This document shows, one piece after another, positions 47,270-57,031 of a stretch of 64,000 nucleotides of DNA; position 1 is the first letter of the stretch, and every line of letters begins with the position of its first letter. This DNA comes from Rhodocytophaga rosea (lineage in GTDB: Bacteria > Bacteroidota > Bacteroidia > Cytophagales > 172606-1). The stretch is taken from contig NZ_CP048222.1 of assembly GCF_010119975.1 (NCBI RefSeq), forward strand, positions 5,556,501 to 5,620,500, read 5' to 3'. Below the pieces are notes generated by a model. It was not told the origin of the DNA. It saw only the letters and a list, made by a program, of their open reading frames with translations, and did not search any database. The translations under genes and the position numbers were made by a program.

Positions 47270-47277
47270 TACCTTTG
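47270..47277 (+). promoter_or_regulatory. Bacteroidota-type -7 element for the PrsW-like gene
   Basis: TACCTTTG matches TAnnTTTG. It lies 8 bases before the chosen ATG at 47285, so the transcript would be nearly leaderless. It lies inside an upstream extension of the frame (ATG 47198), which argues for the shorter start. Confidence 0.45.
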
Positions 47278-47284
47278 TGTCAGC

Positions 47285-48079
47285 ATGAACAGCCCGGCAT
47301 TGATACTAATTTTACTCACAATAGCTTTAGCACCCGGGCTTGCTATTGCCATGTTTATCTATGAACGGGATAAACTCGACAAAGAACCCTTTCATCTGCT
47401 GATTAAAACCTTCTTCCTGGGTATTCTGAGTATCTTTCCGGCTATCTTAATAGAATTTGGTGTACAGCAACTGGGAATTGTGCCCGCCAGGGATAATGTT
47501 ACCTTCACCGGAATTTATGCGATTATCGTGGGCTTCGTAGAGGAAGCCTGTAAATATGCAATACTCATATGGTTTGCGTATCCCCGTAAAGAATTTGACG
47601 AACCTTTTGATGGGATTACCTATGCAGTAATGATTGCGATGGGTTTTGCCACTTTTGAAAATATATCGTATGTAGTTGACCAGGGCGTGCGTAAAGGATT
47701 TATGGAAGGAATGAATATTGGCCTCTGGCGGATGATTTCAGCGGTTCCGGCACACGGATCTTTTGCGATCCTGATGGGGTATTATGTGGGAATGGCTAAA
47801 TTCAAACACCAGGGCAAAGGATCACCTTTAAAACTCGCCGGCCTTTTTACAGCCGTTGGTTTTCATGCCGCTTACGACTTCTGCCTGCTCATGGCTAATT
47901 ACCGGCTTATGTTTATAGGCGCATTTTTGTCTTTGTTCATAGGAATTGGCTTGTCTTTAAGAGCCATTCAACTGCATAACCGCAATTCTCCGTTTATGGA
48001 TGATACGAAAAAAAGTGCAAAGAAAACCTCCAGGAAAAAAGAAGAGCAGGAAGAACAAGAAACTGAAGAAGTCGAATAA
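47285..48079 (+). CDS. PrsW-family intramembrane metalloprotease
   Basis: A PrsW-like membrane protease of the CPBP/abortive-infection-related superfamily. The chosen start at 47285 gives 264 residues beginning MNSPALILILLTIALAPGLAIA; an ATG at 47198 adds a non-membrane leader and is less likely. The catalytic motifs are EEACK (86-90), FATFEN (E125) and the His of GFHAAYDF. There are about eight membrane segments and a Lys/Glu-rich tail (KKSAKKTSRKKEEQ). In Firmicutes PrsW cleaves an anti-sigma factor; the substrate here is unknown. PlsC follows after 34 bases. Confidence 0.9.
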   Translation: MNSPALILILLTIALAPGLAIAMFIYERDKLDKEPFHLLIKTFFLGILSIFPAILIEFGVQQLGIVPARDNVTFTGIYAIIVGFVEEACKYAILIWFAYPRKEFDEPFDGITYAVMIAMGFATFENISYVVDQGVRKGFMEGMNIGLWRMISAVPAHGSFAILMGYYVGMAKFKHQGKGSPLKLAGLFTAVGFHAAYDFCLLMANYRLMFIGAFLSLFIGIGLSLRAIQLHNRNSPFMDDTKKSAKKTSRKKEEQEEQETEEVE

Positions 48080-48113
48080 GCCACGCAATTTTGAATAGCT
48101 ACCCATTTATCTG

Positions 48114-48854
48114 ATGCTGAAGAAAATCATTTTGAAGATTTACCTGGTTTGGTCTGTTTTCAATTTCAGCATCATCATGACACTTTCTTTACCGCTGATT
48201 GTGTTGCCGATTGTATTGCTGGGTGAAAAAAAAGGTGGTCCTATTGCCTATTTTTTTCTTAAATGCTGGGGATTTTTGTTTGGTGTATGTAGTGGCATCC
48301 GGTTTAAAACACTCAACCGGTCTGATATACCTCCTAACCAGGCTTTTGTATACGTGTGCAACCACAATTCCTATTTGGATTCCCCGGCATTTGTACTCGC
48401 CATTCCCGGCCAGTTCAGGCCATTGGGTAAAGTGGAGATGAAGAAAATACCCATTTTCGGCTGGATTTATCCATATGTGGTAATTATGGTAGACCGCAAC
48501 AGCCTGGAAAGCAAAAGGCGAAGTATGCGCCAGCTGAAGGAAAAGCTAGCAGAAGGTATTTCAGTCTTTATTTTCCCGGAAGGAAAAATGAATCAGTCGC
48601 CGGATACGTTGTTGTCTTTTCAGGATGGTGCTTTCCGGATTGCCATTGAAACGCAAACTCCTATTATGCCGATGGTGATTTTAAATTCCCGCAAACTTAT
48701 GCCCAGATATGAATTTCAGCCGCATCCAGGTACGATCTATACCAAATTTCTAACTCCCGTAGAAACGAATGGGCTCAAATTAGCCGACCTTCCACAACTT
48801 AAAGAACAAGTGAAAATAATGATGAAGGAGGCGATTGAACAAGCTGAACTATGA
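48114..48854 (+). CDS. plsC: 1-acyl-sn-glycerol-3-phosphate acyltransferase
   Basis: A 246-residue membrane acyltransferase of the PlsC family, which adds the second acyl chain to make phosphatidic acid. Motif I is CNHNSYLDSPAF (the NHxxxxD type), motif II includes GKVEMKKIPIFGWIY, and motif III is FPEGKMNQS. An N-terminal hydrophobic region (about 5-40) anchors it. It follows the PrsW-like gene and ends at a strong bidirectional terminator. An ornithine-lipid or similar acyltransferase is possible, but PlsC is favoured. Confidence 0.92.
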   Translation: MLKKIILKIYLVWSVFNFSIIMTLSLPLIVLPIVLLGEKKGGPIAYFFLKCWGFLFGVCSGIRFKTLNRSDIPPNQAFVYVCNHNSYLDSPAFVLAIPGQFRPLGKVEMKKIPIFGWIYPYVVIMVDRNSLESKRRSMRQLKEKLAEGISVFIFPEGKMNQSPDTLLSFQDGAFRIAIETQTPIMPMVILNSRKLMPRYEFQPHPGTIYTKFLTPVETNGLKLADLPQLKEQVKIMMKEAIEQAEL

Positions 48855-48898
48855 GGCTAAGTTCTTATTGTTTCTTAAGATGAGATTACAAACTGCAT

Positions 48899-48942
48899 AA
48901 GAGAAGCCGTATTTCCTTTTAAAATACGGCTTCTCTTATATA
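48899..48942. terminator. Bidirectional terminator between plsC and the DUF6600-like gene
   Basis: AAGAGAAGCCGTATTT pairs with AAATACGGCTTCTCTT around a short loop, a near-perfect 15-16-base stem. It serves the convergent genes on both sides. Confidence 0.88.
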
Positions 48943-48956
48943 AGTATAGTGTTATA

Positions 48957-50141
48957 TTAATTTCTCCTGGCTCTTCCGCCCCTTTCAGTAGAAGAGTTTT
49001 GTTGCCTGGAAGAGCTTCCGGAAGATTCCTGTTGCCTCTGAACCCTGGGCTGCCGATCTACCTTGGCTTGCGATGGTGAATAATTATTATTACTACGTTG
49101 CTGCTGGCTATTTCTTGCCGGCTGGCGATTAGTGGTGGAAGGCGTAGATTGTATTTCCCTGGATGAAGTCTGATTACGGGAAATACGATCCTGGCTTATA
49201 GCATTATCTTCTCTCCGGCTCATGCCAGCTCTGTTAGACGATGGATTACGTTCAATAGTAGAAGGCTGGTTTCTCTCATAGCTAGGCGAATGATATTCTG
49301 TCTGAGTATTTCTTTCTGTCCGTGGACTACTCTCATTTCTAGTCGTTCGTGGATTCACATAATCCGAACGGCCGGTAGAGGGTGAAGGCTGCGAAGACCT
49401 TGGAGAACGAGGCGAAACTTCCGGACGATACATGGCTACAGAATTTCTTTCCATCACTGCCCTTCCTGGCTGGTACATATGGCCAAGCGTATAAGTAGGC
49501 ACACTTCTGCGGGTTGCCCTTTCTATATCGTGGCGATACGGACCACATACATAGTCACGGTTATTATGGCGGTATGTATTATGGATATAAACCGTATTGG
49601 TATATATGTGCACAACCCGTGGCCGGGGAACACAGTATCTGTAAATATGCGGATAAACAATATATCTCCGGGGAACAAAGACCCAGTAATTTACCGGAAT
49701 GTCAATGTTAACGTTAATATTTATGCCAGGCCCTAAAGGTGCCCATCCATAATAATCTCCTCCGGAACGCCAGGCTACCCAGGCGGGTCCCCATTCATTA
49801 CCCGGAATCCAGCACCAGCCATCATAGTTATCATAAAACCAGCGGCCATAATGAAAGGGTGCCCATCCCCATACATAGTCTGAAACCCAGGTATTCCCAT
49901 ATTCAGTCATTAGCCAACGACCATTGGTGGCATACGGCTGAAACCCGGGTTCTACGTTAGGTATCCACACAGAGCCGTGCTGCGGATTCACTATCCACTG
50001 TCCATAGGGTGTCAGTTCATCATAAAAAGTCTGAAATGAAATATTGGCTCCTGCCTGGGCACTTGCTTTCTGAGGGCTAGTACTACTAAATGCTAGTAAA
50101 ACGAACAGGCAGCATATTGCGGATTTGGTAATTATTTTCAT
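48957..50141 (-). CDS. Exported Tyr/Trp-rich protein (DUF6600-like) with a disordered tail
   Basis: A 394-residue exported protein: signal peptide about 1-29 (ending ASAQA), then about 190 residues rich in Trp, Tyr and Gly with repeated GxW patterns (PYGQWIVNPQHGSVWIPNV, YVWGWAPFHYGRWFYDN, GWCWIPGNEWGPAWVAWR). This matches the DUF6600 type seen in Bacteroidota. The last 170 residues are low-complexity Ser/Arg/Asn/Gln/Pro-rich and likely disordered, ending in a basic GGRARRN. Function is unknown; an envelope or matrix-associated surface role is plausible from the composition. It is single, 277 bases after ftsZ in transcription order. Confidence 0.8.
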   Translation of the reverse strand: MKIITKSAICCLFVLLAFSSTSPQKASAQAGANISFQTFYDELTPYGQWIVNPQHGSVWIPNVEPGFQPYATNGRWLMTEYGNTWVSDYVWGWAPFHYGRWFYDNYDGWCWIPGNEWGPAWVAWRSGGDYYGWAPLGPGININVNIDIPVNYWVFVPRRYIVYPHIYRYCVPRPRVVHIYTNTVYIHNTYRHNNRDYVCGPYRHDIERATRRSVPTYTLGHMYQPGRAVMERNSVAMYRPEVSPRSPRSSQPSPSTGRSDYVNPRTTRNESSPRTERNTQTEYHSPSYERNQPSTIERNPSSNRAGMSRREDNAISQDRISRNQTSSREIQSTPSTTNRQPARNSQQQRSNNNYSPSQAKVDRQPRVQRQQESSGSSSRQQNSSTERGGRARRN

Positions 50142-50350
50142 AAGCTTTGGTATTTAATAGGTACCTTTTGTAAGCCTGCCTTTTTCAAGCCAGCTTACAT
50201 AATAATAGAGTAAATATCTTGCCGAAAATTAAACGCTATCGATAAATAGGCAAATTTTATGGACAGAATCATGATAAATTTAGATAGGAGTTAGATTTGT
50301 ATGCACCTGTTTTTGAAAAATTGGTTTGTAAGAGGAGCCATTTTAAATAT

Positions 50351-50397
50351 AAAACGGGCGTATATCAATTTTTGATATACGCCCGTTTTGGCATTTT
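50351..50397 (-). terminator. Terminator of the division cluster (after ftsZ)
   Basis: AAAACGGGCGTATATCAA and TTGATATACGCCCGTTTT form a perfect 18-base stem with a three-base loop. On the minus strand it lies 20-30 bases beyond the ftsZ stop, ending the murD-to-ftsZ unit. Confidence 0.92.
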
Positions 50398-50418
50398 ATT
50401 AAACTATGTTTTAATATA

Positions 50419-51888
50419 CTAATCTACATTATCGTGCAGATAGCGGTTGTTTCCCAGAATCTGGTCATCATCGCTGAGGTTAAACCGGGAGATATTTTTC
50501 TCTGAAGAATGAGGAACATCTTGTAGCCGTACATTTTTCCGTTTGTAGGCAGGTACTTCCAGTTTTTCCTTAAATTCCTCCTGGGTGATATCTGTACTGA
50601 TGCGCCTTAAACGTTCTTTTCTTTCCCGCAACCGGCGTTCCTGCACATCCAGTTCAGCTGCAAAATCATCTTCCATCATAGAAAAATGCTCTTTTTCGGC
50701 CGGAGCTTCTATCACTTTAAAGTCATTTTCCAGATCGAAAGTAACTTTGGGCTCTTGTTTGGTAATATTATGAAAATTTACAGGTATCTCAACAGGTTTA
50801 CCAGAATTGTTAAAAGCAGGTTTAGTCACCGGCGTGATTTCACGTCCGGAATCCAGGTCGGTGATGCGTTTTTTTTCTTCAGTCACAATCATGCCTGCTT
50901 CACCCAAAAAACTTTCATCAAATCCGGTTGCAATTACTGTTACACGAATACTTCCGCCTAATGAAGAATCCACACCATGGCCAAATATCACATCATCGGC
51001 TTCTTTGCCAGCTTTTTCCTGGATAAACTCAGTGATTTCAGAAAGTTCGTCCATTTGCAATTCGGCCTGTTCACCGGAAACAATGGAAAGTAGGATTTTT
51101 TGTGCCCCATGAATGTTGCGGTTGTTCAACAGGGGTGAACATAAAGCCTCTTCTGCAGCCCTTCTGGCCCGGTTTTCCCCTTCTGTTTTTGAAGAACCCA
51201 TTACAGCTGCTCCGGAATCTTTCATTACCGTTTTTACATCTTCAAAGTCGACGTTCACATAACCGGGAACCGTAATAATCTCAGCAATACCTTTGGCAGC
51301 AGTAGTTAACACATTATCTGCTTGCCCGAAAGCCTGACTAATGGAAAGGTTTCCGTAAATCTCACGTAACTTATCATTGAGAATAACCAGTACTGTATCG
51401 CAATTCTGGCGTAATTCTTCAATCCCTCTGTACGCTTGTTCTTTTTTCTTTTTGCCTTCAAAACCAAAAGGTGCCGTTACTATACCTACTGTCAGAATAC
51501 CTAGTTCTTTGGCAATTCCGGCTATTACAGGGGCTGCTCCGGTTCCGGTACCACCTCCCATACCAGCCGTGATGAAAACCATTTTTGTATTCTGGCTTAA
51601 TAATTCTCTGATCTCCTCTTTGCTTTCTATGGCAGCATTACGTCCTTTCTCAGGATTTGCTCCGGCACCTAACCCTTCCGTAAGGCTTACTCCTATCTGC
51701 AAACGGTTAGGAACAGGACTATTTTTCAGAGCTTGAACATCTGTATTACACACAACAAATTCTACATCTTTGATGCCTTTGTTGTACATGTGGTTTACAG
51801 CATTACTTCCGCCCCCACCTACACCAATTACCTTAATAATGGATTTGTGATGCTCAGGAATATCAAATTTGAATGTGTTTTCAGCCAT
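50419..51888 (-). CDS. ftsZ: Cell division protein FtsZ
   Basis: FtsZ is the tubulin-like GTPase that forms the Z-ring. The 489-residue length is long, as usual in Bacteroidota. The nucleotide pocket shows IKVIGVGGGGSNAVNHM and the tubulin signature GGGTGTGAAPVIA, with NTDVQAL and the synergy loop region following. The C-terminal linker is about 170 residues, Lys/Glu-rich, ending NRYLHDNVD, a tail that binds FtsA and other partners. It is the last gene of the cluster, 146 bases after ftsA; that gap is AT-rich with repeated ATTAGAA words and may hold an extra promoter. Confidence 0.98.
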   Translation of the reverse strand: MAENTFKFDIPEHHKSIIKVIGVGGGGSNAVNHMYNKGIKDVEFVVCNTDVQALKNSPVPNRLQIGVSLTEGLGAGANPEKGRNAAIESKEEIRELLSQNTKMVFITAGMGGGTGTGAAPVIAGIAKELGILTVGIVTAPFGFEGKKKKEQAYRGIEELRQNCDTVLVILNDKLREIYGNLSISQAFGQADNVLTTAAKGIAEIITVPGYVNVDFEDVKTVMKDSGAAVMGSSKTEGENRARRAAEEALCSPLLNNRNIHGAQKILLSIVSGEQAELQMDELSEITEFIQEKAGKEADDVIFGHGVDSSLGGSIRVTVIATGFDESFLGEAGMIVTEEKKRITDLDSGREITPVTKPAFNNSGKPVEIPVNFHNITKQEPKVTFDLENDFKVIEAPAEKEHFSMMEDDFAAELDVQERRLRERKERLRRISTDITQEEFKEKLEVPAYKRKNVRLQDVPHSSEKNISRFNLSDDDQILGNNRYLHDNVD

Positions 51889-52034
51889 AACTTATGGGGT
51901 TATGAGTAGTAGGTTAATAAGGTTATAATTTCGTATTTGTAGATTAAAAATTAGAAGATTAGAAAATTAGAACATTAAAAATAAACATTACTAAGATAAT
52001 CTTTCAAAGCTCAAATTTTCAATCCGTAATTTTT

Positions 52035-53369
52035 TTAGTAATCGTTTTTGTCTTCAAAATCGTCGATCATAAAACTTTTCGTCTTATCCAGAATCCGTCT
52101 GAAAAAGTCGCCTCCTTGTGGCTTACGTGCCTCCTTGGCAGGAGTAGAAGAAGCTTGTGTCTGCGGCTGCGTAGTTTTAGTGGCCTGCACCTGCATGTAG
52201 CGGTTTTCCCGTTCGTCGATAGACTGGAAACCTGCCAGCACTAAACCAACCGGTGTCGCATACATCGGATTTTTAATCACTTCTACCTTGCTTTTTCCTA
52301 AATATTCATTCGGATAACCGATTCTGGCATCCAGGCCAGTTACGAGTTCGAACAATTCTTTGGCATCCTGCAATTGCGCACCTCCTCCGGTAATAACTAC
52401 ACCACCTGCCAGGCGGTTTTCATAGCCGGAACGGATAATTTCGGCATGCACCATTTCTATGATCTCTTCCATGCGGGCTTCAATAATATGCGCCAGATTT
52501 TTCACAGAAATTTCTTTAGGCATACGGTTGCGAAGGCCAGGGATAGATACTACTTCGTTCCAGCTGGCATCTTCCGCAATGGCTTTACCAAATTTCACTT
52601 TCAGCGATTCCGCCTGATTTGGCATGACCATGCAGCCTTCTTTAATGTCTGAAGTAATAATCGTTCCTCCAAAAGGAATGACTGCCGTATGACGGATAAT
52701 ATTATCATAGAAAATAGCAATATCAGTAGTGCCGCCGCCAATATCAATAAGAGCTACCCCAGCTTCTTTCTCTTCTTTGGTGAGCACAGCCATACTGGAT
52801 GCAATCGGTTCCAGAATCAGGTTTTCTATTTCCAGATTAGCTCTGCGCACACATTTGTTAATGTTGTGAATAGCAGTAGTCTGTGCAGTAATAATATGGA
52901 AATCGGCTTCCAGCTTGATACCAGACATCCCTACCGGATCTTTAATGCCTCCTTCATAATCCACCGTATAATTCTGCGGCAATACATGAATAATCTCGCT
53001 TCCGGGAGGAATTACGGTGCGGTACATATCATTGGTCAGGCGGTTGATGTCTTCCACACTGATTTCAGTATCCGATGAGGTACGGGTGATACTGCCCCGT
53101 TGCTTGAGGCTTTTAATATGCTGACCGGCAATGCCTACATTTACCACCCGGATGTTGATACCAGATTGTTGTTCAGCTTCTGCAATCGCTTGCATAATGG
53201 CCTCAACCGTTTTGTCAATGTTGGTGACAAGTCCACGGGTTACGCCTTCGGAGACGGCTTTACCCATACCTAAAATTTCGAGTTTGCCGTAATCATTTTT
53301 ACGGCCTACAATAGCACAAATCTTGGTGCTGCCAATATCGAGACCTACTACTATTTTGTCTTTTTGCAT
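52035..53369 (-). CDS. ftsA: Cell division protein FtsA
   Basis: FtsA is an actin-like ATPase that tethers FtsZ to the membrane. The 444 residues include VVGLDIGSTKICAIVG (phosphate-1), IDIGGGTTDIAIF (phosphate-2) and GGVVITGGGAQLQDAKEL (adenosine) motifs, with the SHS2/1C domain between. The C-terminal end (RRILDKTKSFMIDDFEDKNDY) includes the amphipathic membrane-targeting helix. A Thr/Gln-rich linker precedes it. It is 6 bases downstream of ftsQ, and ftsZ follows. Confidence 0.97.
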   Translation of the reverse strand: MQKDKIVVGLDIGSTKICAIVGRKNDYGKLEILGMGKAVSEGVTRGLVTNIDKTVEAIMQAIAEAEQQSGINIRVVNVGIAGQHIKSLKQRGSITRTSSDTEISVEDINRLTNDMYRTVIPPGSEIIHVLPQNYTVDYEGGIKDPVGMSGIKLEADFHIITAQTTAIHNINKCVRRANLEIENLILEPIASSMAVLTKEEKEAGVALIDIGGGTTDIAIFYDNIIRHTAVIPFGGTIITSDIKEGCMVMPNQAESLKVKFGKAIAEDASWNEVVSIPGLRNRMPKEISVKNLAHIIEARMEEIIEMVHAEIIRSGYENRLAGGVVITGGGAQLQDAKELFELVTGLDARIGYPNEYLGKSKVEVIKNPMYATPVGLVLAGFQSIDERENRYMQVQATKTTQPQTQASSTPAKEARKPQGGDFFRRILDKTKSFMIDDFEDKNDY

Positions 53370-53375
53370 AAATAA

Positions 53376-54164
53376 TTATTCACAAATGATTTGATCCTGA
53401 TAAGCAAGGCTCACCCTGCTGTATCTGTTCCAACCTTTTACAGGAATTATCTGCTTGTAAAAGATTTTCAGTTTGTCGAACTTCCGTTCAATATCTGTAG
53501 CCTCTCCGAACTCGATCACTTGCCTTCCCACCTGCGGATACATAAGTACAGTTCCGTCTGCGTTTACATATAACTGTGCAATCTGCGCTTTCCAGAACTT
53601 ATGCCGGTCAATAAACTGCAACAATTCAAAAAAGCCTTCTCCTTCCTTTTCCTCTGCACGTATGTTTTCTTTTTCTAGTAAATTTTCAATATTGGCCCCT
53701 TCTATCAATACTACCCTGGCCGTGAACCGTTCCGATAATGGCAGGATATTTCCCTGATCGCTGATGTAAGCATCAGGTGCCTGCCTATGTACAATCCGGG
53801 CGATTGGCCTGGATTGTGTTATCTCTACTGCCAGCACTCCTTCCAGATCATGCGAAACCTGACAGCTTCGTATAAATTTATTCGTTTTTATCCGGTTTTC
53901 AAGGTTTTTTAAGTCAATATTTTTATAGGGCACTCCTACCAGATTTTCACTTCCGCCATTAGAAACCAGGTTCAGAATGTCGGCATTATTGATGAAATAG
54001 GTATCGAGTGTATCCTCAATGGCAATATTAACTTTTGTACAAACCTGAGATGCCTGTTTTTTTTCTACAAAACTGATCAAGGCAAAGAATATCACAAATG
54101 TAAGAAAAACCTTAACTTTTCTTTTTAATCTATGCCTGAAAAAGTTCCCAACCCTTTTGAACAT
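53376..54164 (-). CDS. ftsQ: Cell division protein FtsQ/DivIB
   Basis: A 262-residue bitopic division protein. A basic cytoplasmic start (RHRLKRKVK) leads to one membrane helix (about 19-35), then a POTRA-like region and a beta domain (DLEGVLAVEITQSRPIARIVHRQAPDAYISDQGNILPLS). FtsQ links FtsL/FtsB and the septal peptidoglycan synthase to the ring. The identification rests largely on domain layout and its position between murC (8 bases upstream) and ftsA; FtsQ sequences diverge strongly. Confidence 0.93.
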   Translation of the reverse strand: MFKRVGNFFRHRLKRKVKVFLTFVIFFALISFVEKKQASQVCTKVNIAIEDTLDTYFINNADILNLVSNGGSENLVGVPYKNIDLKNLENRIKTNKFIRSCQVSHDLEGVLAVEITQSRPIARIVHRQAPDAYISDQGNILPLSERFTARVVLIEGANIENLLEKENIRAEEKEGEGFFELLQFIDRHKFWKAQIAQLYVNADGTVLMYPQVGRQVIEFGEATDIERKFDKLKIFYKQIIPVKGWNRYSRVSLAYQDQIICE

Positions 54165-54172
54165 GGCAATCT

Positions 54173-55579
54173 TTACTGATTCACAGATAGTTTATTATTG
54201 AAATATTCCTTGATCGGAATGATAAGCTGGTCAATATCACCAGCTCCTATGGTTACTAACACCTCAATAGACATTTTATTTAGTTCATCCAGCAAATTAT
54301 TTTTTCCGCATAGCATTTTTTCGCTGGAAGTAATCTTCTCCAGCAGCATTTGCGAGCTTACGCCAGGTATGGGTAACTCTCTCGCCGGATAAATATCCAG
54401 TAAGATTACCTGGTCAGCTAAACTCAAACTGGAAGCGAATCCTTCAGCAAAATCTCTGGTACGCGAATACAAGTGAGGCTGGAATACCGCTGTAATTTTC
54501 TTTGCCGGGTATAGTGCCCTGACAGATCGTAAAAGTGCCTCAATTTCAGCGGGGTGATGGGCGTAATCGTCAATGTAAACAAGGTAAGGATTTTTTACAA
54601 TATATTCAAATCTTCTTTTTACGCCTTTATACGTTTCTATTGCTTGTTTGGCCTGCTCTGGTGTTACGCCTGCTTGTATGCTGGCAGCCATAGCTACTAA
54701 TGCATTTTCCACATTGTGAAAACCAGGTACCTGCAAATGAATATCTTTCAAGCTTATATCTGCACTAGTAACATCGAATACAAAACTGCCATCTGCTATG
54801 TGTACATTTTCTGCCCGGAAGTAAGCAGGTTGGGTTCTGGAAAAATCAAAAACCTGTACAGACTTATCTTTTGGTGCTTGCAAGGGTAAACCTTGTTTGA
54901 TAAATAAGCTTCCTGCAGGTTTGATCTGGTTGATAAATTCCTGGTAAGAACTCACTACCGAATCTGCATTGCCATAAATATCCAGATGATCGGCATCCAC
55001 AGAATTCACAACTGCAATATCCGGAAATAAAGTCAGGAACGAACGGTCGTATTCATCTGCTTCCACCACAACGACAGGTGCATCGGCACTGGCCGGATCG
55101 TTTATCAGTAAATTTGTATTGTAATTAGCTGTAATTCCCCCCAGAAAAGCGGCACAGTTTTTACCGGAAGCTTTCAGAATATGTGCCACCATGGAAGAAG
55201 TAGTGGTTTTGCCATGCGTACCGGCTACGGCCACTGTAAACATATTCTTTGTGAGCCAGCCCAGTACCTGTGAGCGTTTTTTAAGCTCGTATCCATTTTC
55301 CTGAAAGAAAGTATATCCCTTGTGGTTCTTCGGAATAGCTGGTGTATAAATAATTAAATTTTCTTCTGACTTTTTCAGAAAAACTGGTGGAATTAACCCA
55401 ATTTCGTCCTCGAAATGTACCCCAATTCCTTCTTGCTGTAATTGATTAGTGAGCGTAGTAGGTGTACGGTCGTAGCCAGCAACAAAACAGCCATTGGCAT
55501 GAAACCAGCGGGCAAGGGCACTCATTCCAATGCCGCCTATGCCGAGAAAATATACGCTGGAAACGTTTGCTACATTCAA
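54173..55579 (-). CDS. murC: UDP-N-acetylmuramate-L-alanine ligase
   Basis: MurC adds L-alanine to UDP-MurNAc with ATP in the cytoplasm. The 468 residues show the UDP-binding YFLGIGGIGMSALARWF, the ATP P-loop VAGTHGKTTTSSMVAHIL, and the central VVVEADEYDRSFLTL motif. DYAHHPAEIEALL is a strong Mur ligase signature. Located between murG (158-base AT-rich gap) and ftsQ (8-base gap). The murG-murC gap is T-rich on the plus strand and contains no gene. Confidence 0.98.
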   Translation of the reverse strand: MNVANVSSVYFLGIGGIGMSALARWFHANGCFVAGYDRTPTTLTNQLQQEGIGVHFEDEIGLIPPVFLKKSEENLIIYTPAIPKNHKGYTFFQENGYELKKRSQVLGWLTKNMFTVAVAGTHGKTTTSSMVAHILKASGKNCAAFLGGITANYNTNLLINDPASADAPVVVVEADEYDRSFLTLFPDIAVVNSVDADHLDIYGNADSVVSSYQEFINQIKPAGSLFIKQGLPLQAPKDKSVQVFDFSRTQPAYFRAENVHIADGSFVFDVTSADISLKDIHLQVPGFHNVENALVAMAASIQAGVTPEQAKQAIETYKGVKRRFEYIVKNPYLVYIDDYAHHPAEIEALLRSVRALYPAKKITAVFQPHLYSRTRDFAEGFASSLSLADQVILLDIYPARELPIPGVSSQMLLEKITSSEKMLCGKNNLLDELNKMSIEVLVTIGAGDIDQLIIPIKEYFNNKLSVNQ

Positions 55580-55737
55580 TGGTGTAAAGTCTGTTTTTAT
55601 CCTGTATGCAAATTTGAAAAAAATTTGGTTTATATTTTTATATCAGCCACTTTTTATTACCATTTAATTTCTATTGCTACTCACATTTCATTTTCTATTG
55701 ATTTATTTTATTCTTCTTTTATCGTTTTACTTGTTTT

Positions 55738-56847
55738 TTACTTAATGAGTTTCAAAATTTCCTGAGCAATTTGTTTAGCAGCATCTGGTTTGCCTAATTT
55801 TCTGATGTTTATAGCTAATTCGCGCTTTTTAGATTCATCGCCTAATAAAGAAAGCGTAGCAGGAATGAGTTTCTCCATCGCTTCTGCATCTTTTACCATC
55901 AAGGCAGCCTGATTGTTTACCAGCGCCATGGCATTTTTAGTCTGATGGTCTTCGGAAACATTGGGAGAAGGCACGAGTACAGCCGGTTTTGCTGCCAGAC
56001 ACAATTCAGAAATAGATAAGGCACCTGCTCTGGAAATCACCACATCTGCCGCACCATAGGCTAAATCCATAGGGGCAATAAAATCATGTACCTGAATATT
56101 GGAAGTAGAATAGGAAGCCGTGGCTTGTTTGCAGCTTTCAAAATAGAATTTACCGGTTTGCCAGATTACCTGAACGTTGGCTTGTGAAAGTGTTTGCAGG
56201 GAAGCTTTTAATGTTTCATTAATGGTACGGGCACCCAGGCTTCCACCAATGACGAGAATTGTTGGCTTATTTTCGGCTAGTTTGAAATGCTGTAGGGCTT
56301 TACTGCGATTTAGATTAGTATCCAGAATATCTTTCCGTACGGGATTACCGGTTACAATAATTTTGTCTGATGGAAAAAACGTTGACATATCCGGATAGGC
56401 CACACAGATTTTCTTCGCATTTTTGGCCAGCCACTTATTGGTTAGTCCGGCATACGAATTTTGTTCCTGAATTAAGGTAGGAATACCGGCAGAGGCCGCT
56501 GCATATAACAAGGGGCCACTGGCATAACCTCCTACACCTACGGCCACATCTGGTTTAAACTCCTTTAGAATACTTTTTGCCTTCCATATACTGTTAATCA
56601 CTTTAAAAGGAAAGAGCAAATTAGCGGCTGTGAGTTTGCGCTGAAGTCCGGCAATGGGCAAACCTATGATTTTGTAGCCGGCTTGCGGTACTTTTTGCAT
56701 TTCCATTTTGCCTATTGCGCCAACAAACAATAATTCAACTGAGTTGCTGGTTTCTTTTAAGGCATTAGCGATAGCAATAGCCGGATAAATATGTCCTCCG
56801 GTGCCGCCACCGCTGATGATGATTCTTACTGGTTTGTTAGTTGCCAT
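55738..56847 (-). CDS. murG: UDP-GlcNAc:lipid I N-acetylglucosaminyltransferase
   Basis: MurG converts lipid I to lipid II at the inner face of the membrane. The 369-residue GT-B glycosyltransferase has the glycine loop ISGGGTGGHIYPAIAIANAL, VGVGGYASGPLLYAA, IGGSLGARTINE and the UDP-GlcNAc site VISRAGALSISELCLAA. It belongs to the minus-strand dcw unit; the 338-base gap before it (toward ftsW) holds a nested palindrome. Confidence 0.98.
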   Translation of the reverse strand: MATNKPVRIIISGGGTGGHIYPAIAIANALKETSNSVELLFVGAIGKMEMQKVPQAGYKIIGLPIAGLQRKLTAANLLFPFKVINSIWKAKSILKEFKPDVAVGVGGYASGPLLYAAASAGIPTLIQEQNSYAGLTNKWLAKNAKKICVAYPDMSTFFPSDKIIVTGNPVRKDILDTNLNRSKALQHFKLAENKPTILVIGGSLGARTINETLKASLQTLSQANVQVIWQTGKFYFESCKQATASYSTSNIQVHDFIAPMDLAYGAADVVISRAGALSISELCLAAKPAVLVPSPNVSEDHQTKNAMALVNNQAALMVKDAEAMEKLIPATLSLLGDESKKRELAINIRKLGKPDAAKQIAQEILKLIK

Positions 56848-57031
56848 AGTCGTATCAGGAACCTGCGTGAACAGGTAATAAGGGTTAGCAAAATTTTTTG
56901 CTAATATACGGTTTCAATAAAGTTATGATTATTTTATGTTGACGCAGGAGTTTAAAAAATAAAAAGTAGCTTAAAAAATACTCCTTCTATCCAGTGCATG
57001 AACTGATGTAAGAAATGTTGTATGGAACAAT

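Noticed and set aside
49479-49960. Plus-strand frames inside the DUF6600-like gene
   Set aside because: Shadows of the Tyr/Trp-rich minus-strand gene; its signal peptide and composition support the minus frame.
51945-51990. Repeated ATTAGAA words in the ftsA-ftsZ gap
   Set aside because: Degenerate AT-rich low complexity; no regular period, dyad or consensus promoter could be built from it.
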